From NCBI GenBank assembly GCA_022571255.1, contig JACZYD010000004.1:1-61909 (forward strand): a DNA stretch of 61,909 bases. Reading direction: 5' to 3'. This document shows positions 25,751 through 35,588 of the stretch, piece after piece (position 1 is the first letter of the stretch; each line of letters begins with the position of its first letter). The notes beneath the pieces were generated by a model that worked only from the letters and a program-made list of their open reading frames with translations, made no database searches and was not told the origin of the DNA. Made by a program: the position numbers and the translations under genes. Source of the stretch: Bacteroidota bacterium (GTDB lineage: Bacteria; Bacteroidota; Rhodothermia; Rhodothermales; UBA10348).

Positions 25751-27028
25751 TTATTGTTTCTTCCGTTCAGGAATAATTGCTTTGCCGCGACCGAGGAGAA
25801 AGGCGGAGTTCGTCCGGCTCGAAACCTGGTACACATCGCCTGACTCGACTTCGACGAGATTTTGGAATGGCTTTTCCGGCAGATGAAGAATACCAACCGG
25901 CTTGCCGAGGTTTTCGTCGATTCGCAGCGAACGTTTATCAATTCCGGAGGTAAAGCCAACCATCAGGTATTCGCTGTCGGCGAAGAAATACACGGTGTGA
26001 ACGCCGCCGTAAAATGACGGATGAGATTCGGACGGATTCAATGGTGATGGATCGTTCAAGACAAAACGTTTGTCTTCATCGATCTGGTAAATAAAAATAA
26101 CCCGTTTGTCTGCCCCCAGTTTTTCGATTACGTCGAACGTCAATTCAGAGCTGTTCGATGACCAGGCCATATTCCGGGGGCGATAACGATCCCCGACCAC
26201 GAGTGTGCCCTCTTCCTCGCCCGCAGATACGACATAAAGCATGGAATCGGGTTCATACTCGCGCGTGTCTTTGTTGAACACCAGGTCCCGGAGAATGTAG
26301 GCGATTTTTTGCCCGTCCGGAGACGGTGTCACATGATGCCATTTTCGGATGTCCGTCGTTTTACGCGTTGCACAATCCGATGGAGACACAGCGTACATAA
26401 AGTCGTTGTTTCGTACCAGTAGTGTCTCGGAGGCAGGCCAGGAAATCACGACCTGTGACGATGAACAACCGGCCTTCTGCAACCGACCGCTGCCACGGTT
26501 CAGCATCATGATCTCTCCCTTGCCTATGCTCATTCGCCCTTCGCCCTCAACCGGTGCGTAGTAGCCGAAGACAAACGACTGTTCGTCCGGCGACCAGGCG
26601 CTTGAATAAACCAGGGGCGCCCGGCCTGTATGAAGCACACGAGACGTCCCGGACTCGATATCTACATACGTCAGTTCAATCCGACCTTCGGACTCCGCGG
26701 CGTACACGATTGCAGACCCGGACGGAGCGCTGCTGGAAAAAATAACGTCGCCTCCGCCTCCGATGTAGGAAAGCTCCTCTCCAGAAGCGTCACGTAACGT
26801 CGATCTCGTCGAGTCGACCCAGATATACGTCGTTCCCAGATCCACCGATTCGGTTGATTCATTCTTGTCCGGACCGTCCAGGCCCGCCGATAATCCTCCT
26901 TTCGAACTCGAGCACGCGGTCAGTGAAAACAATACCAGAAAAAGCACCGCCCCCGTAAAACACGATAATCTCAGATCAAAACGCGAAAGAGGATGAGGGC
27001 GAGTTGAGCTGTTTACAGTTGAATGCAT
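25751..27028 (-). CDS. Lipoprotein with TolB/WD40-like beta-propeller
   Basis: A 425-aa exported protein with a lipobox at LVLFSLTACSSS. The mature part has repeated propeller blades with the PDG/PDEQ turn of TolB-type repeats (YSSAWSPDEQSFVFGY, HHVTPSPDGQKIAYIL, NMAWSSNSSELTFDV). It probably sits at the periplasmic face or the cell surface as a binding scaffold. It converges with glnS with 4 bp between stops and is divergent from the permease at 27180. No enzyme motif is seen. Confidence 0.82.
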   Translation of the reverse strand: MHSTVNSSTRPHPLSRFDLRLSCFTGAVLFLVLFSLTACSSSKGGLSAGLDGPDKNESTESVDLGTTYIWVDSTRSTLRDASGEELSYIGGGGDVIFSSSAPSGSAIVYAAESEGRIELTYVDIESGTSRVLHTGRAPLVYSSAWSPDEQSFVFGYYAPVEGEGRMSIGKGEIMMLNRGSGRLQKAGCSSSQVVISWPASETLLVRNNDFMYAVSPSDCATRKTTDIRKWHHVTPSPDGQKIAYILRDLVFNKDTREYEPDSMLYVVSAGEEEGTLVVGDRYRPRNMAWSSNSSELTFDVIEKLGADKRVIFIYQIDEDKRFVLNDPSPLNPSESHPSFYGGVHTVYFFADSEYLMVGFTSGIDKRSLRIDENLGKPVGILHLPEKPFQNLVEVESGDVYQVSSRTNSAFLLGRGKAIIPERKKQ

Positions 27029-27179
27029 GGATTATTGCAGGTGTTCGTGGACAGCAATTGAAGCCACGTGTAACCATCGACCGGAAAAATCGTTCAGGGA
27101 TCAGCAAGGGTTTCCCAACACGTATCAATTGCATACTGTCCGTGTCGTCGAACCTGCCCCGATCCAGTCGAAAGAATAC

Positions 27180-29585
27180 ATGTTCAGAAATTATCTATTG
27201 GTTGCCCTCAGGAATCTGCGTTCGCGAAAGGGGTACGCATTCATCAATATTGCCGGTCTTGCCATCGGCATGGCATCCTTTTTTCTGATTTCTCTTTTTA
27301 TCCAGGATGAACTCTCCTACGATCAGTTTCACAAAAATTCGGACCGGATTTATCGCCTGGCACTGCGCGGAAACACGCGAAATGGGTCATTGAATACAGC
27401 CTTTTCAGCTTCTGCGTGGGCACCTGAACTAGAGGCTGATATTCCCGAAATCGAACGGGCAATCCGCATCAAACCGCCCAATCAGATGTGGATGGTAAAT
27501 TACGAAACCAAACAATTTTACGAAAAAGGATTCATTTTCGCCGACTCGACCGTTTTTGAAGTCTTTGATTTCAATCTCGTTCGGGGTGATCCTCAGCAAG
27601 TACTGGCCGTCCCGTTCACGGTCGTAGTCTCTGAAAACGTCGCCGCACGGTATTTCCCCGGCGAGGATCCCATCGGGAAGACGATAAATCTCGACTCAGC
27701 CTATGATTTTGTGATCACGGGGGTCATGGAAGACTATCCCGAGCAATCTCACCTGAACGCTGATTTCCTGGCGTCGATGTCTACGCTGCGAACCCCCATT
27801 TACGGCCCCAATTTTCTTGAACAACCCTTGCGGCCGCAGGTCTACACCTATCTCCTGGTTTCAGAGGGCACAGACGCAGCCCTGCTGCAAGAAAAAATAG
27901 CCGACTATTTTGACAGGCGCCTCGGACCGCTTTTGCAGGGACAGGGCGCAACCATGAAACCCCTCTTGCAGCCACTGACGGACATTCACCTGAGATCGAA
28001 CCTGGAAGCGGAAATTCAGGCAAACGGAAGCATAGCGACCGTGATGACCCTCGGAGCAATCGCCCTCTTTATTCTCTTGATTGCGTGTATCAATTATATG
28101 AACCTGGCGACCGCCCGCTCGGCGGGACGGGCGCGGGAAGTGGGTATGAGAAAGGTGCTCGGTGCTGAACGCGGTCAGTTAATCCGGCAGTTTATGGGAG
28201 AATCCATGGTTATTGCCGGAGTATCGGTTGTTTTTGCCCTTCTCTTTCTGATGGCCGCGTTACCCACCTTCAATGTCCTGATTGAAAAAAACCTGTCGCT
28301 TCTCTCTGCCGGTATCTTTGAGACCATCGCCGTTTTCGTCGGGGTTGTTCTGGTATGTGGGCTGGCTGCGGGCAGTTATCCTGCTTTTTTTCTGTCTGCG
28401 TTTCAACCTGCGACGGTCCTCAAAGGGGCCTCGAGCCGGGGAACAGGATCCAACGCGCTGCGACGAGGCCTCGTCGTTTTTCAGTTTACCACGTCTATCG
28501 TTCTGATCGCAGCCACGGTTGTGGTGTTCAAACAGCTCGAATACACGCGTAATAAAAATCTCGGTTTTGACCGGGAAAACATTCTGGTGGTTCAGTTAAC
28601 CGACCCCAATATTCGAAATGATTATCAGATTCTTCGCCAGCGAGTGGAAGCACTGCCTTCTGTAAAAGCGGTCTCCGCTTCGCAATCAGGACCGGGTTAT
28701 CTGAGCCAGTATCAAATGGTACGCAGGCAGGCAGTAGCCGTCGAAGATCAGGAATATGACCTTACATTTCTGTCTGATTTCGATTTTGTGGAAACGCTGG
28801 GAATAAAAATGGTTGCGGGACGATCCCACTCCAGGGATCATCCTGCCGACTCGCTCGGTGCGTTTATTATCAGTGAAAAAGCTGTCGCAACTCTGGGATT
28901 TGCTTCCGCAGAGGATGCCATCAATCAGAATGTGGTCCTGTCTGGTGGCCTAGTTGGTCCGGTAATCGGAGTGGTGGAAGATTTTCACTCCAAATCGCTC
29001 CACCAGCGGATGGAGCCGACAATTATCACCGTCATCGATCAGCAGGCTTTTTTCTACATGTTTATCCGCACCGAGGCAAACAGTACCCGGGAAGCGATTG
29101 CCGATGTGGGGCGCATATGGAATGACATGTACCCTGCGTATGTATATGAATACTCGTTCCTGGACGAGGATCTTCAAAAAATGTACGCTGCCGATGTTCA
29201 ATTGGGGAGGCTGTTCGGCGGTTTCGCATTGTTAACGATCTTGATTGCCTGCCTGGGATTATTCGGACTTGCCTCGTACACGGCAGAGCAGAGAACGAAA
29301 GAAATCGGTGTGCGAAAAGTCATGGGCGCTTCAGTAGTCGGTCTCATGATGATGCTTATCCGTGATTTCGCCGTTTATATCGGCATTGCATTCGCAATCG
29401 GTGCCCCTTTGGCCTATATAGGAATGCATCGCTGGCTGGATACGTTTGCCTATGCAACATCGTTCGGCATCGGAACGCTCCTTCTGGTTGGAATGCTTAC
29501 TCTCATCATCTCCGTAGCCACCGTCTCGTATCAGACATTTCGGGCAGCCACTGCGAACCCCGTCGATTCACTTCGTCAGGAATAG
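27180..29585 (+). CDS. FtsX/MacB-type ABC transporter permease
   Basis: An 801-aa permease of the long Bacteroidota type: N-terminal helix after MFRNYLLVALRNLRSRKGYA, a large periplasmic MacB core domain, three helices near residue 290-430 (FILLIACINYMNLATARSAG marks the first FtsX block), a second periplasmic domain, and a second FtsX block (LLTILIACLGLFGLASYTAEQRTKEIGVRKVMGAS). I chose the ATG at 27180, which gives the family's conserved start; the longer frame adds 51 unlikely residues. An ATPase and a second permease follow, so it probably forms a heteromeric exporter with them. Confidence 0.93.
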   Translation: MFRNYLLVALRNLRSRKGYAFINIAGLAIGMASFFLISLFIQDELSYDQFHKNSDRIYRLALRGNTRNGSLNTAFSASAWAPELEADIPEIERAIRIKPPNQMWMVNYETKQFYEKGFIFADSTVFEVFDFNLVRGDPQQVLAVPFTVVVSENVAARYFPGEDPIGKTINLDSAYDFVITGVMEDYPEQSHLNADFLASMSTLRTPIYGPNFLEQPLRPQVYTYLLVSEGTDAALLQEKIADYFDRRLGPLLQGQGATMKPLLQPLTDIHLRSNLEAEIQANGSIATVMTLGAIALFILLIACINYMNLATARSAGRAREVGMRKVLGAERGQLIRQFMGESMVIAGVSVVFALLFLMAALPTFNVLIEKNLSLLSAGIFETIAVFVGVVLVCGLAAGSYPAFFLSAFQPATVLKGASSRGTGSNALRRGLVVFQFTTSIVLIAATVVVFKQLEYTRNKNLGFDRENILVVQLTDPNIRNDYQILRQRVEALPSVKAVSASQSGPGYLSQYQMVRRQAVAVEDQEYDLTFLSDFDFVETLGIKMVAGRSHSRDHPADSLGAFIISEKAVATLGFASAEDAINQNVVLSGGLVGPVIGVVEDFHSKSLHQRMEPTIITVIDQQAFFYMFIRTEANSTREAIADVGRIWNDMYPAYVYEYSFLDEDLQKMYAADVQLGRLFGGFALLTILIACLGLFGLASYTAEQRTKEIGVRKVMGASVVGLMMMLIRDFAVYIGIAFAIGAPLAYIGMHRWLDTFAYATSFGIGTLLLVGMLTLIISVATVSYQTFRAATANPVDSLRQE

Positions 29586-29636
29586 TTGCTGATCGAATGA
29601 CTTTGGTTCGAATCGTATTAAAATTGCTACCCTTTC

Positions 29637-30356
29637 ATGATCAAGCTCGAGAAAATCACCAAGTCCTATCTGCACGGTTTTAATCGAACGTTTGTGCTTC
29701 GAAACATAAACCTGGAGATCAGCGAAGGCGAATTTGTCTCCGTGATGGGACCCTCAGGGTCTGGAAAATCGACGTTACTGCACATTCTCGGAATGCTCGA
29801 CGAACCGTCGTCGGGTACCTACTGTTTCTTCGACAAACCGGTCCAAAAAATCAGCAATAGAAAACGCACCGATTTGCACCGGGAATATATTGGATTCGTC
29901 TTCCAGGCATATCATTTGATCGATGATCTCACAGTGTATGAAAACCTGGAAACGCCCCTCCTGTACAAAAAAATAAAAGGCAGCGAGCGTAAAAGCATGG
30001 TTGCCGAAATGCTGGATCGGTTTAATATGGTTGCCAAACGGGACCTGTTTCCGAGCCAGTTATCGGGTGGCCAGCAACAGCTCGTAGGCGTGGCGCGAGC
30101 GCTGATTATGCAACCCAAACTGATTCTTGCGGACGAGCCCACCGGAAATCTGCACACCTCACAGGGCGAAGTCGTCATGGATTGGTTTCGGAGGTTGAAT
30201 AAAGAACTTGGCGTCACCATTATCCAGGTAACGCACTCTGAACACTGGGCAAGCTACGGCGACCGGATCATCGAGTTGGAAGACGGCCGCGTGAGTGCCG
30301 ACAATTCCGCAACCGAGACAGTTTCGACTGAACTGAGCCACACAGAAAGCAGCTGA
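29637..30356 (+). CDS. ABC transporter ATP-binding protein with atypical signature
   Basis: A 239-aa MacB/LolD-type ATPase: Walker A GPSGSGKST, Q-loop FVFQAYHLIDDLTVYENLETP, Walker B LILADEPTGNLHT and H-loop VTHS. The signature reads LSGGQQQLVGVARAL, with Leu where Arg is nearly invariant in this branch, and the D-loop has His-Thr in place of Asp-Ser/Thr. It lies between two FtsX permeases and is probably their shared motor. It is clearly related to the ATPase at 19821. Confidence 0.93.
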   Translation: MIKLEKITKSYLHGFNRTFVLRNINLEISEGEFVSVMGPSGSGKSTLLHILGMLDEPSSGTYCFFDKPVQKISNRKRTDLHREYIGFVFQAYHLIDDLTVYENLETPLLYKKIKGSERKSMVAEMLDRFNMVAKRDLFPSQLSGGQQQLVGVARALIMQPKLILADEPTGNLHTSQGEVVMDWFRRLNKELGVTIIQVTHSEHWASYGDRIIELEDGRVSADNSATETVSTELSHTESS

Positions 30357-30424
30357 GCGAACTGAGACAGGCCATGTGGGCCACGTACCCAGTGTACTTT
30401 CCAGATCATTAAAATATTCTCCCT

Positions 30425-32845
30425 ATGTTTCGGAATTACGCTGTGACATCTCTTCGCAATCTCCGTAAGCATTTCGGTTACACGTCGATCAACCTTATTG
30501 GCCTGACTCTGGGACTCACGGTTACGCTTCAAATCTTTCTTTTCGTCCAGAGCGAACTGAGTTATGATCGCTTTCACAAAGACGCGGAAGACCTCTACCG
30601 GATCACGCTTGATGGATCGTTTTCAGGCACGATCCTGAATGCACCGATCTCGCCGGCACCGATGGCAAATGCCCTTGTCAATGATTTTCCCGACGTCGTG
30701 GCTGCTACGAGACTTTATACTTTCAGGGGAGAACGCATGGTGCGAAAGGGTGCAACAGAGTTTCTCGAAGATGGAATAATTTTGGCGGACTCCACGTTTT
30801 TCGACGTGTTGACTTTTCCGTTGCTTCAGGGCAACCCGGAAACGGCGCTCGCCCGACCATCAACTGTAGTCCTTACCCAGACCATCGCCCTGAAACTGTT
30901 CGGGAGTTCAGATCCGATGGGCGAGACGATCATACTGGCGGACTCCACGGTATTTGAGGTAACCGGTATCGTCGCAGATCCACCACAAAACTCGCACATC
31001 CAGTTTACCATTCTGGAATCCATGACCGGTTTTCAGCAGGCGGAAAGCGACTTCTGGGTGAGTAACAATTTCTTTACCTATTTGAAACTGCAAAAAGGCT
31101 CGACCGCGGACGGATTTGAGGCAAAACTGCCGGCGTGGTACAAACAGTACGCAGGGCCGCAGATCGAGGCTGCTTTCGGAAAAAGTTATGATGAAATACT
31201 CACTGGGCAAAATTATCTGAGATATCATTTGCAGCCGATGCTCGACGTTCATTTACGTTCAAATTTTACGATCGACAATCAGGTTCCGGGTGATATTGCT
31301 TACGTGTATCTCTTTATTGCCGTCGCGTTTTTTATTCTTCTGCTTGCGTGCATCAATTTTATGAATCTTGCCACTGCAAGATCGGCCGTGCGAGCAACAG
31401 AAGTCGGAATCCGTAAGATTGTAGGATCAAGCCGCAATCAACTAATCGGTCAATTCCTGAGCGAATCGATTCTGATGGCTGTATTTGCGATGATTTTCGC
31501 GGTAGGTCTTGTTTTCGTGACCACTCCGATTTTTAACTCCATGACCGGGTTGAATGTGAACGCGTCTTTCTTGCTGCGGCCGGGGATATTGGCCGTCCTT
31601 GCCCTCGGAGCACTTACTGTGGGAATTCTTGCGGGCAGCTATCCGGCCTTTTTCCTTTCCTCGTTCAAACCAGTCTCCGTCATTAAAGGTCGCTCGTCCA
31701 TGACTCAATCGAGTCCGCGTCTCAGAAATGCGCTCGTCGTTTTTCAGTTCGGAATCTCGGTCGCCCTACTGATCGGTACTCTCGTCGTAAATGATCAACT
31801 TTCATTCATACAAAACAAACGACTGGGTTTTATCAAGGAGAATGTCATTCTGATTGAGAACGCGGGCAAACTGAGAGATCAGTCCGATGCTTTCAAAAAC
31901 TCGCTGAGAGAGCTTACGAGTATCATTGCCGTAGGCGGGACCACTGCGATTCCCGGATCTCTCCACGGAGCCGATGCCCTGATACCCGAGGGATTTGAGC
32001 GAGAAGATTTTATCCTGACCTCTCCGGTCATGGTTGACTATGACTATATCGAAGCCATGGGTATAGAGCTTGCAATGGGCCGCGCGTTTTCACGTGATTT
32101 TCCGAGTGACTCGGCAGCCATTATTCTCAATGAAGCGGCTCTCGCGAAGATCGGCTGGGACGATCCATTGGGAAAACTGGTGTACGAATTCGAAGGCACA
32201 GACGGTCAACAGATCTCAAAAGAGGTGGTGGGGATTGTCCGGGACTATCATTTTAAATCCATGAGGGAGGAAATCGGGTCGCTGTCATTGAAGCTGGGAA
32301 CGCGGCCGATGCCCACTCTGGTTGTGCGTACCGATGGCAAGAATACCGCAGAAACGCTGAGGTTCATCGAGCAGGAATGGGATGCCATTGTCCCCGATCA
32401 ACCGCTGAATTATTCGTTCCTGGACGAGAAATTTGATTTGCTGTATTCCTCGGATCAGCGGTTGGGCAGGGTTTTCTCGTCATTTGCTTTGTTTGCTATC
32501 GTCATTGCGGGCCTCGGTCTGTTTGGTCTCGGGATGTTTGTCACCGAACAGCGTACAAAAGAAATTGGACTGAGAAAAGCCATGGGAGCCTCTGTGTCTC
32601 AGATCGTTATCATGTTGTCTCGCGATTTCACGCGCCTGGTCCTGCTTGCGATCGTTCTGGCTGTACCTCTGGCCTGGTACGGAATGAATGAATGGCTGGA
32701 TGGATTTGTATATCGCACCGAATTGCAATTTGGATCGTTCCTGCTTGCAGCCGCCATCGCGCTTGCCATCGCGTTGCTTACCGTGACTGTTCAGTCGATC
32801 AAAGCCGCCATGTCGGATCCGATCAAAGCACTAAATCATAATTAA
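30425..32845 (+). CDS. FtsX/MacB-type ABC transporter permease
   Basis: An 806-aa paralogue of the permease at 27180: MFRNYAVTSLRNLRKHFGY start, MacB core, first FtsX block (FILLLACINFMNLATARSAV) and C-terminal block (AGLGLFGLGMFVTEQRTKEI). The partner ATPase is 68 bp upstream. The last bases overlap the end of trmH on the other strand by 4 bp. A substrate such as a lipoprotein, peptide or toxic compound is typical for the class but not indicated here. Confidence 0.93.
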   Translation: MFRNYAVTSLRNLRKHFGYTSINLIGLTLGLTVTLQIFLFVQSELSYDRFHKDAEDLYRITLDGSFSGTILNAPISPAPMANALVNDFPDVVAATRLYTFRGERMVRKGATEFLEDGIILADSTFFDVLTFPLLQGNPETALARPSTVVLTQTIALKLFGSSDPMGETIILADSTVFEVTGIVADPPQNSHIQFTILESMTGFQQAESDFWVSNNFFTYLKLQKGSTADGFEAKLPAWYKQYAGPQIEAAFGKSYDEILTGQNYLRYHLQPMLDVHLRSNFTIDNQVPGDIAYVYLFIAVAFFILLLACINFMNLATARSAVRATEVGIRKIVGSSRNQLIGQFLSESILMAVFAMIFAVGLVFVTTPIFNSMTGLNVNASFLLRPGILAVLALGALTVGILAGSYPAFFLSSFKPVSVIKGRSSMTQSSPRLRNALVVFQFGISVALLIGTLVVNDQLSFIQNKRLGFIKENVILIENAGKLRDQSDAFKNSLRELTSIIAVGGTTAIPGSLHGADALIPEGFEREDFILTSPVMVDYDYIEAMGIELAMGRAFSRDFPSDSAAIILNEAALAKIGWDDPLGKLVYEFEGTDGQQISKEVVGIVRDYHFKSMREEIGSLSLKLGTRPMPTLVVRTDGKNTAETLRFIEQEWDAIVPDQPLNYSFLDEKFDLLYSSDQRLGRVFSSFALFAIVIAGLGLFGLGMFVTEQRTKEIGLRKAMGASVSQIVIMLSRDFTRLVLLAIVLAVPLAWYGMNEWLDGFVYRTELQFGSFLLAAAIALAIALLTVTVQSIKAAMSDPIKALNHN

Positions 32846-33585
32846 AGGGCTTTCTCAAGGATATCTTCGGCGTGCGCGACGGCGCGGATATAAAATTCTG
32901 CGGTAAGGATTTCCTGCTCTTCCGGCGAAAGATCTCCGCTGCGCCCCAGCTTTCGGACGCGGTCCCGCGCGGCCGTATGAAGGGCAATCGCCGCAGCTAC
33001 TGAGATATTGAAACTCCGCACAAACCCGGTGGATGGAATAACCACCGAACGATGGGCCATAGACAACATCTCCTCGGATACGCCCGAAAGCTCGTTGCCG
33101 AATACCAGTGCCGTTTTCTGTGTGAAATCCAAGGTGTGAAGTGGCTCTGCACACGCATCAATGTGTGTAACGACAATTTCGTATCCTGCCGTTTTCAGAT
33201 TCTGCACGCATTCTGAAGCACTTTTCCAGACAAAAACGTCGAGCCATTTCTGCGCGCCCTGCGTGGTTCGCTCTGAATATTTATACGGATTATTGCCAGT
33301 AATAACGTGAAATGATTGAAATCCGAAGGCCTCTGCCGTTCGCATGACGGCACTCACGTTCCCCGTGTTTACGATGCCCTCGACTACCGTAGTAACCGTT
33401 CTTGTTCGGTCCCTGACTACGCGTTCGATTCGCCTTTTCCTCTCGGCGGACAATACATCACCCAGAACACGAATCACATCATCCGGACTCCAGTCGCGCG
33501 CACGTGTGCCGAGCTGGTCCGGCGTACCACCGTTCTTCAAAAGCGACGCCATGAGCGCCGCCGCGTTCCCGTCTCGTTTTGCCAC
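32842..33585 (-). CDS. trmH: tRNA (guanosine-2'-O-)-methyltransferase, SpoU/TrmH family
   Basis: A SPOUT-fold methyltransferase of about 247 aa, expected to methylate G18 of tRNA. It has the N-terminal VEGIVNTGNVSAVMRTAEAF (motif 1), ALVFGNELSGVSEEML (motif 2) and IPSTGFVRSFNISVAAAIAL (motif 3), the parts that build the knotted SAM site. The frame opens at a TTG at 33612; I chose the GTG at 33585 because AGGAAG lies 6 bp before it. TrmH is the best fit; a close rRNA-methylating relative is possible. Confidence 0.9.
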   Translation of the reverse strand: MAKRDGNAAALMASLLKNGGTPDQLGTRARDWSPDDVIRVLGDVLSAERKRRIERVVRDRTRTVTTVVEGIVNTGNVSAVMRTAEAFGFQSFHVITGNNPYKYSERTTQGAQKWLDVFVWKSASECVQNLKTAGYEIVVTHIDACAEPLHTLDFTQKTALVFGNELSGVSEEMLSMAHRSVVIPSTGFVRSFNISVAAAIALHTAARDRVRKLGRSGDLSPEEQEILTAEFYIRAVAHAEDILEKAL

Positions 33586-33639
33586 CGTGTTCTTCCTATC
33601 TTGACGGTCCAAATATACATGTGTACAGCGTTCAATCGA

Positions 33640-34359
33640 ATGGATCTACAGGGAAAAATTGTCGTCGTGACCGGTGCCTCCAGTGGACTGGGGCACTCTT
33701 TTTCGCACGCTCTCATCAACAAAGGATCGATCGTATACGGACTTGCCCGACGGGCTGAAAAGTTGCGAGAGCTGGAGACGGACCTGGGGCCCACTTTTCG
33801 AGGAATTGAATGCGATGTCTCCAACGAGAATGAGGTGTCTTCCGCGTTCAAAAAGATCCTGTCCGAATCGGCACAGATCGATGTACTCATCAATAACGCT
33901 GGACTCGGAAGATTCGGAAAATTGGAAGAGATGAGCCTTGAGGATTGGGACGCCCAGATGAACACCAATCTACGCGGCGTCTTCCTGTGTACGAAAGCCG
34001 TTCTGGAGCCTATGAAAGAACAGAATCGTCAAAATCAGTTCGGTGGTCACATCATCAATATTTCCTCTGTTGCGGGGCTCGTAGGAAATGCCCTGGTGAG
34101 CGTGTACAACGCGACTAAATTTGGACTCAAGGGTTTCAGCGAAGCCCTCATGAAAGAAGTGCGAGAAGACGGTATTCGGGTTTCATGCCTGTACCCGGGG
34201 TCGATCGATACCGAGTTTTTCGCAGATTCGGGAGCGGATATCTCGGCCAATCCCATGACGCCGGCGGATATTACATCGACGTTATTACACGTCCTGGAAG
34301 CTCCGGATAATTACCTCATTTCTGAAATCGTCATGCGACCTCTTCGGCCGAGAGGCTGA
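33640..34359 (+). CDS. Short-chain dehydrogenase/reductase
   Basis: A 239-aa classical SDR: VVTGASSGLGHSFS, INNAGLGRFGK, the catalytic Ser in NISSVAGLVG and YNATKFGLKGFSEALM with Tyr and Lys. I chose the ATG at 33640 (MDLQGKIVVVTG); an ATG seven codons earlier is also possible, and the long upstream frame overlaps trmH and is spurious. It has its own promoter region divergent from trmH. Substrate unknown. Confidence 0.88.
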   Translation: MDLQGKIVVVTGASSGLGHSFSHALINKGSIVYGLARRAEKLRELETDLGPTFRGIECDVSNENEVSSAFKKILSESAQIDVLINNAGLGRFGKLEEMSLEDWDAQMNTNLRGVFLCTKAVLEPMKEQNRQNQFGGHIINISSVAGLVGNALVSVYNATKFGLKGFSEALMKEVREDGIRVSCLYPGSIDTEFFADSGADISANPMTPADITSTLLHVLEAPDNYLISEIVMRPLRPRG

Positions 34360-34399
34360 ACCGAATCGGGCACAATCCTGTCAGTATCCCAATAAGTTG

Positions 34400-35533
34400 A
34401 TGAATCAAATGAAACGGAGAGAATTCGTCCGAAAAGCATCCCTGGGAGTAGCCGGCTCGGCAGCCGTCGCAAGTACTGCGCTTGCCGGGTGTGGATCTTC
34501 CACCAGTGATGGCGGCGCAGCAACCGTACTGACACGCCCCAGAGTCAGCTGGCAACTGGTGTCGAGTTTCCCAAGGTCGCTGGATACCATTTTTGGAGCC
34601 GCTGAAGTCCTTTCGAAAAGGGTTTCGGAGCTTACCGACGCCCGATTTACCATCCGTGTTTTTCCGGCCGGAGAACTGGTTCCCTACAACCAGGTTCTGG
34701 AAACCGTCCAGAAGGGCACTGTTGCGATCGGACATTCTGCCAGTTATTACTACATCGGATTGAATCCTGCCCTCGCATTCGATTGTACCGTGCCCTTCGG
34801 CCTCACGGTGCGTCAGTATAACGCCTGGATGTATCACGGTAACGGCCTGGATCTGACCCGGGAGATGTTTTCGGATTTCAATATCATCAATTTTCCGGGT
34901 GGCAATACCGGTACGCAGATGGGAGGCTGGTTTCGGAGGGAAGTTAATTCTCTGGCCGACCTGAACGGGATCAAAATGCGAATTCCGGGACTCGGCGGAC
35001 AGGTCATGGATGCGATGGGAGTCAATGTGCAGGTCTTAGCTGCGGGCGAAATCTATACGGCACTCGAACGGGGCGCCCTCGATGCCACAGAGTGGAGCGG
35101 CCCGTATGACGACGAGCGCCTCGGGTTTTACAAAGTTGCAAAAAACTACTATTTCCCGGGGTGGTGGGAGCCGGCTCCCGGTCTGAGCTTCTATATCAAT
35201 CAGGACCAATGGAACAAACTTCCGTCTGAATACCAGGCCGCGCTTGCGGCAGCGGCGGCCGAGGCAAACATTGACATGCTGGCAGAATATGACTTTAAAA
35301 ACCCTGCAGCTCTGAACAGACTGCTGTCAAACGGCGTACAGCTCAGGCCATTCGCCCAGGATATCATGCTTGAGGCAGAGCGGATCTCACTCGACCTGAT
35401 GTCTTCTGCCGCTGCCGGCGATGCAGCATATCGAAAGGTATTCGAAGATTATACAGGCTGGCAAACCGATTCGAATCAATGGATGCGAGTGGCTGAACAC
35501 ACCTATGCTTCGTTCGCCTTCCGCGATAAATAA
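34400..35533 (+). CDS. TRAP transporter solute-binding protein, Tat-exported lipoprotein
   Basis: A DctP-family receptor of about 377 aa that delivers an organic acid to a TRAP permease in the periplasm. It has a twin-arginine signal (KRREFVRKASLGVAGSAA) and a lipobox-like TALAGC, so it is probably exported folded and then anchored. Core segments GTVAIGHSASYYYIGLNPA, LNGIKMRIPGLGGQVMDAMG and ALERGALDATEWSGPYDD match the subgroup that binds monocarboxylates or 2-oxo acids. The matching permeases are on the opposite strand at 37395-39310, separated by three unrelated genes. Confidence 0.92.
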   Translation: MNQMKRREFVRKASLGVAGSAAVASTALAGCGSSTSDGGAATVLTRPRVSWQLVSSFPRSLDTIFGAAEVLSKRVSELTDARFTIRVFPAGELVPYNQVLETVQKGTVAIGHSASYYYIGLNPALAFDCTVPFGLTVRQYNAWMYHGNGLDLTREMFSDFNIINFPGGNTGTQMGGWFRREVNSLADLNGIKMRIPGLGGQVMDAMGVNVQVLAAGEIYTALERGALDATEWSGPYDDERLGFYKVAKNYYFPGWWEPAPGLSFYINQDQWNKLPSEYQAALAAAAAEANIDMLAEYDFKNPAALNRLLSNGVQLRPFAQDIMLEAERISLDLMSSAAAGDAAYRKVFEDYTGWQTDSNQWMRVAEHTYASFAFRDK

Positions 35534-35588
35534 ACACATTCAGCAAAAACCCCTGGTTCAGGTCCCGTATCTCAGCCCCCGAATTATT

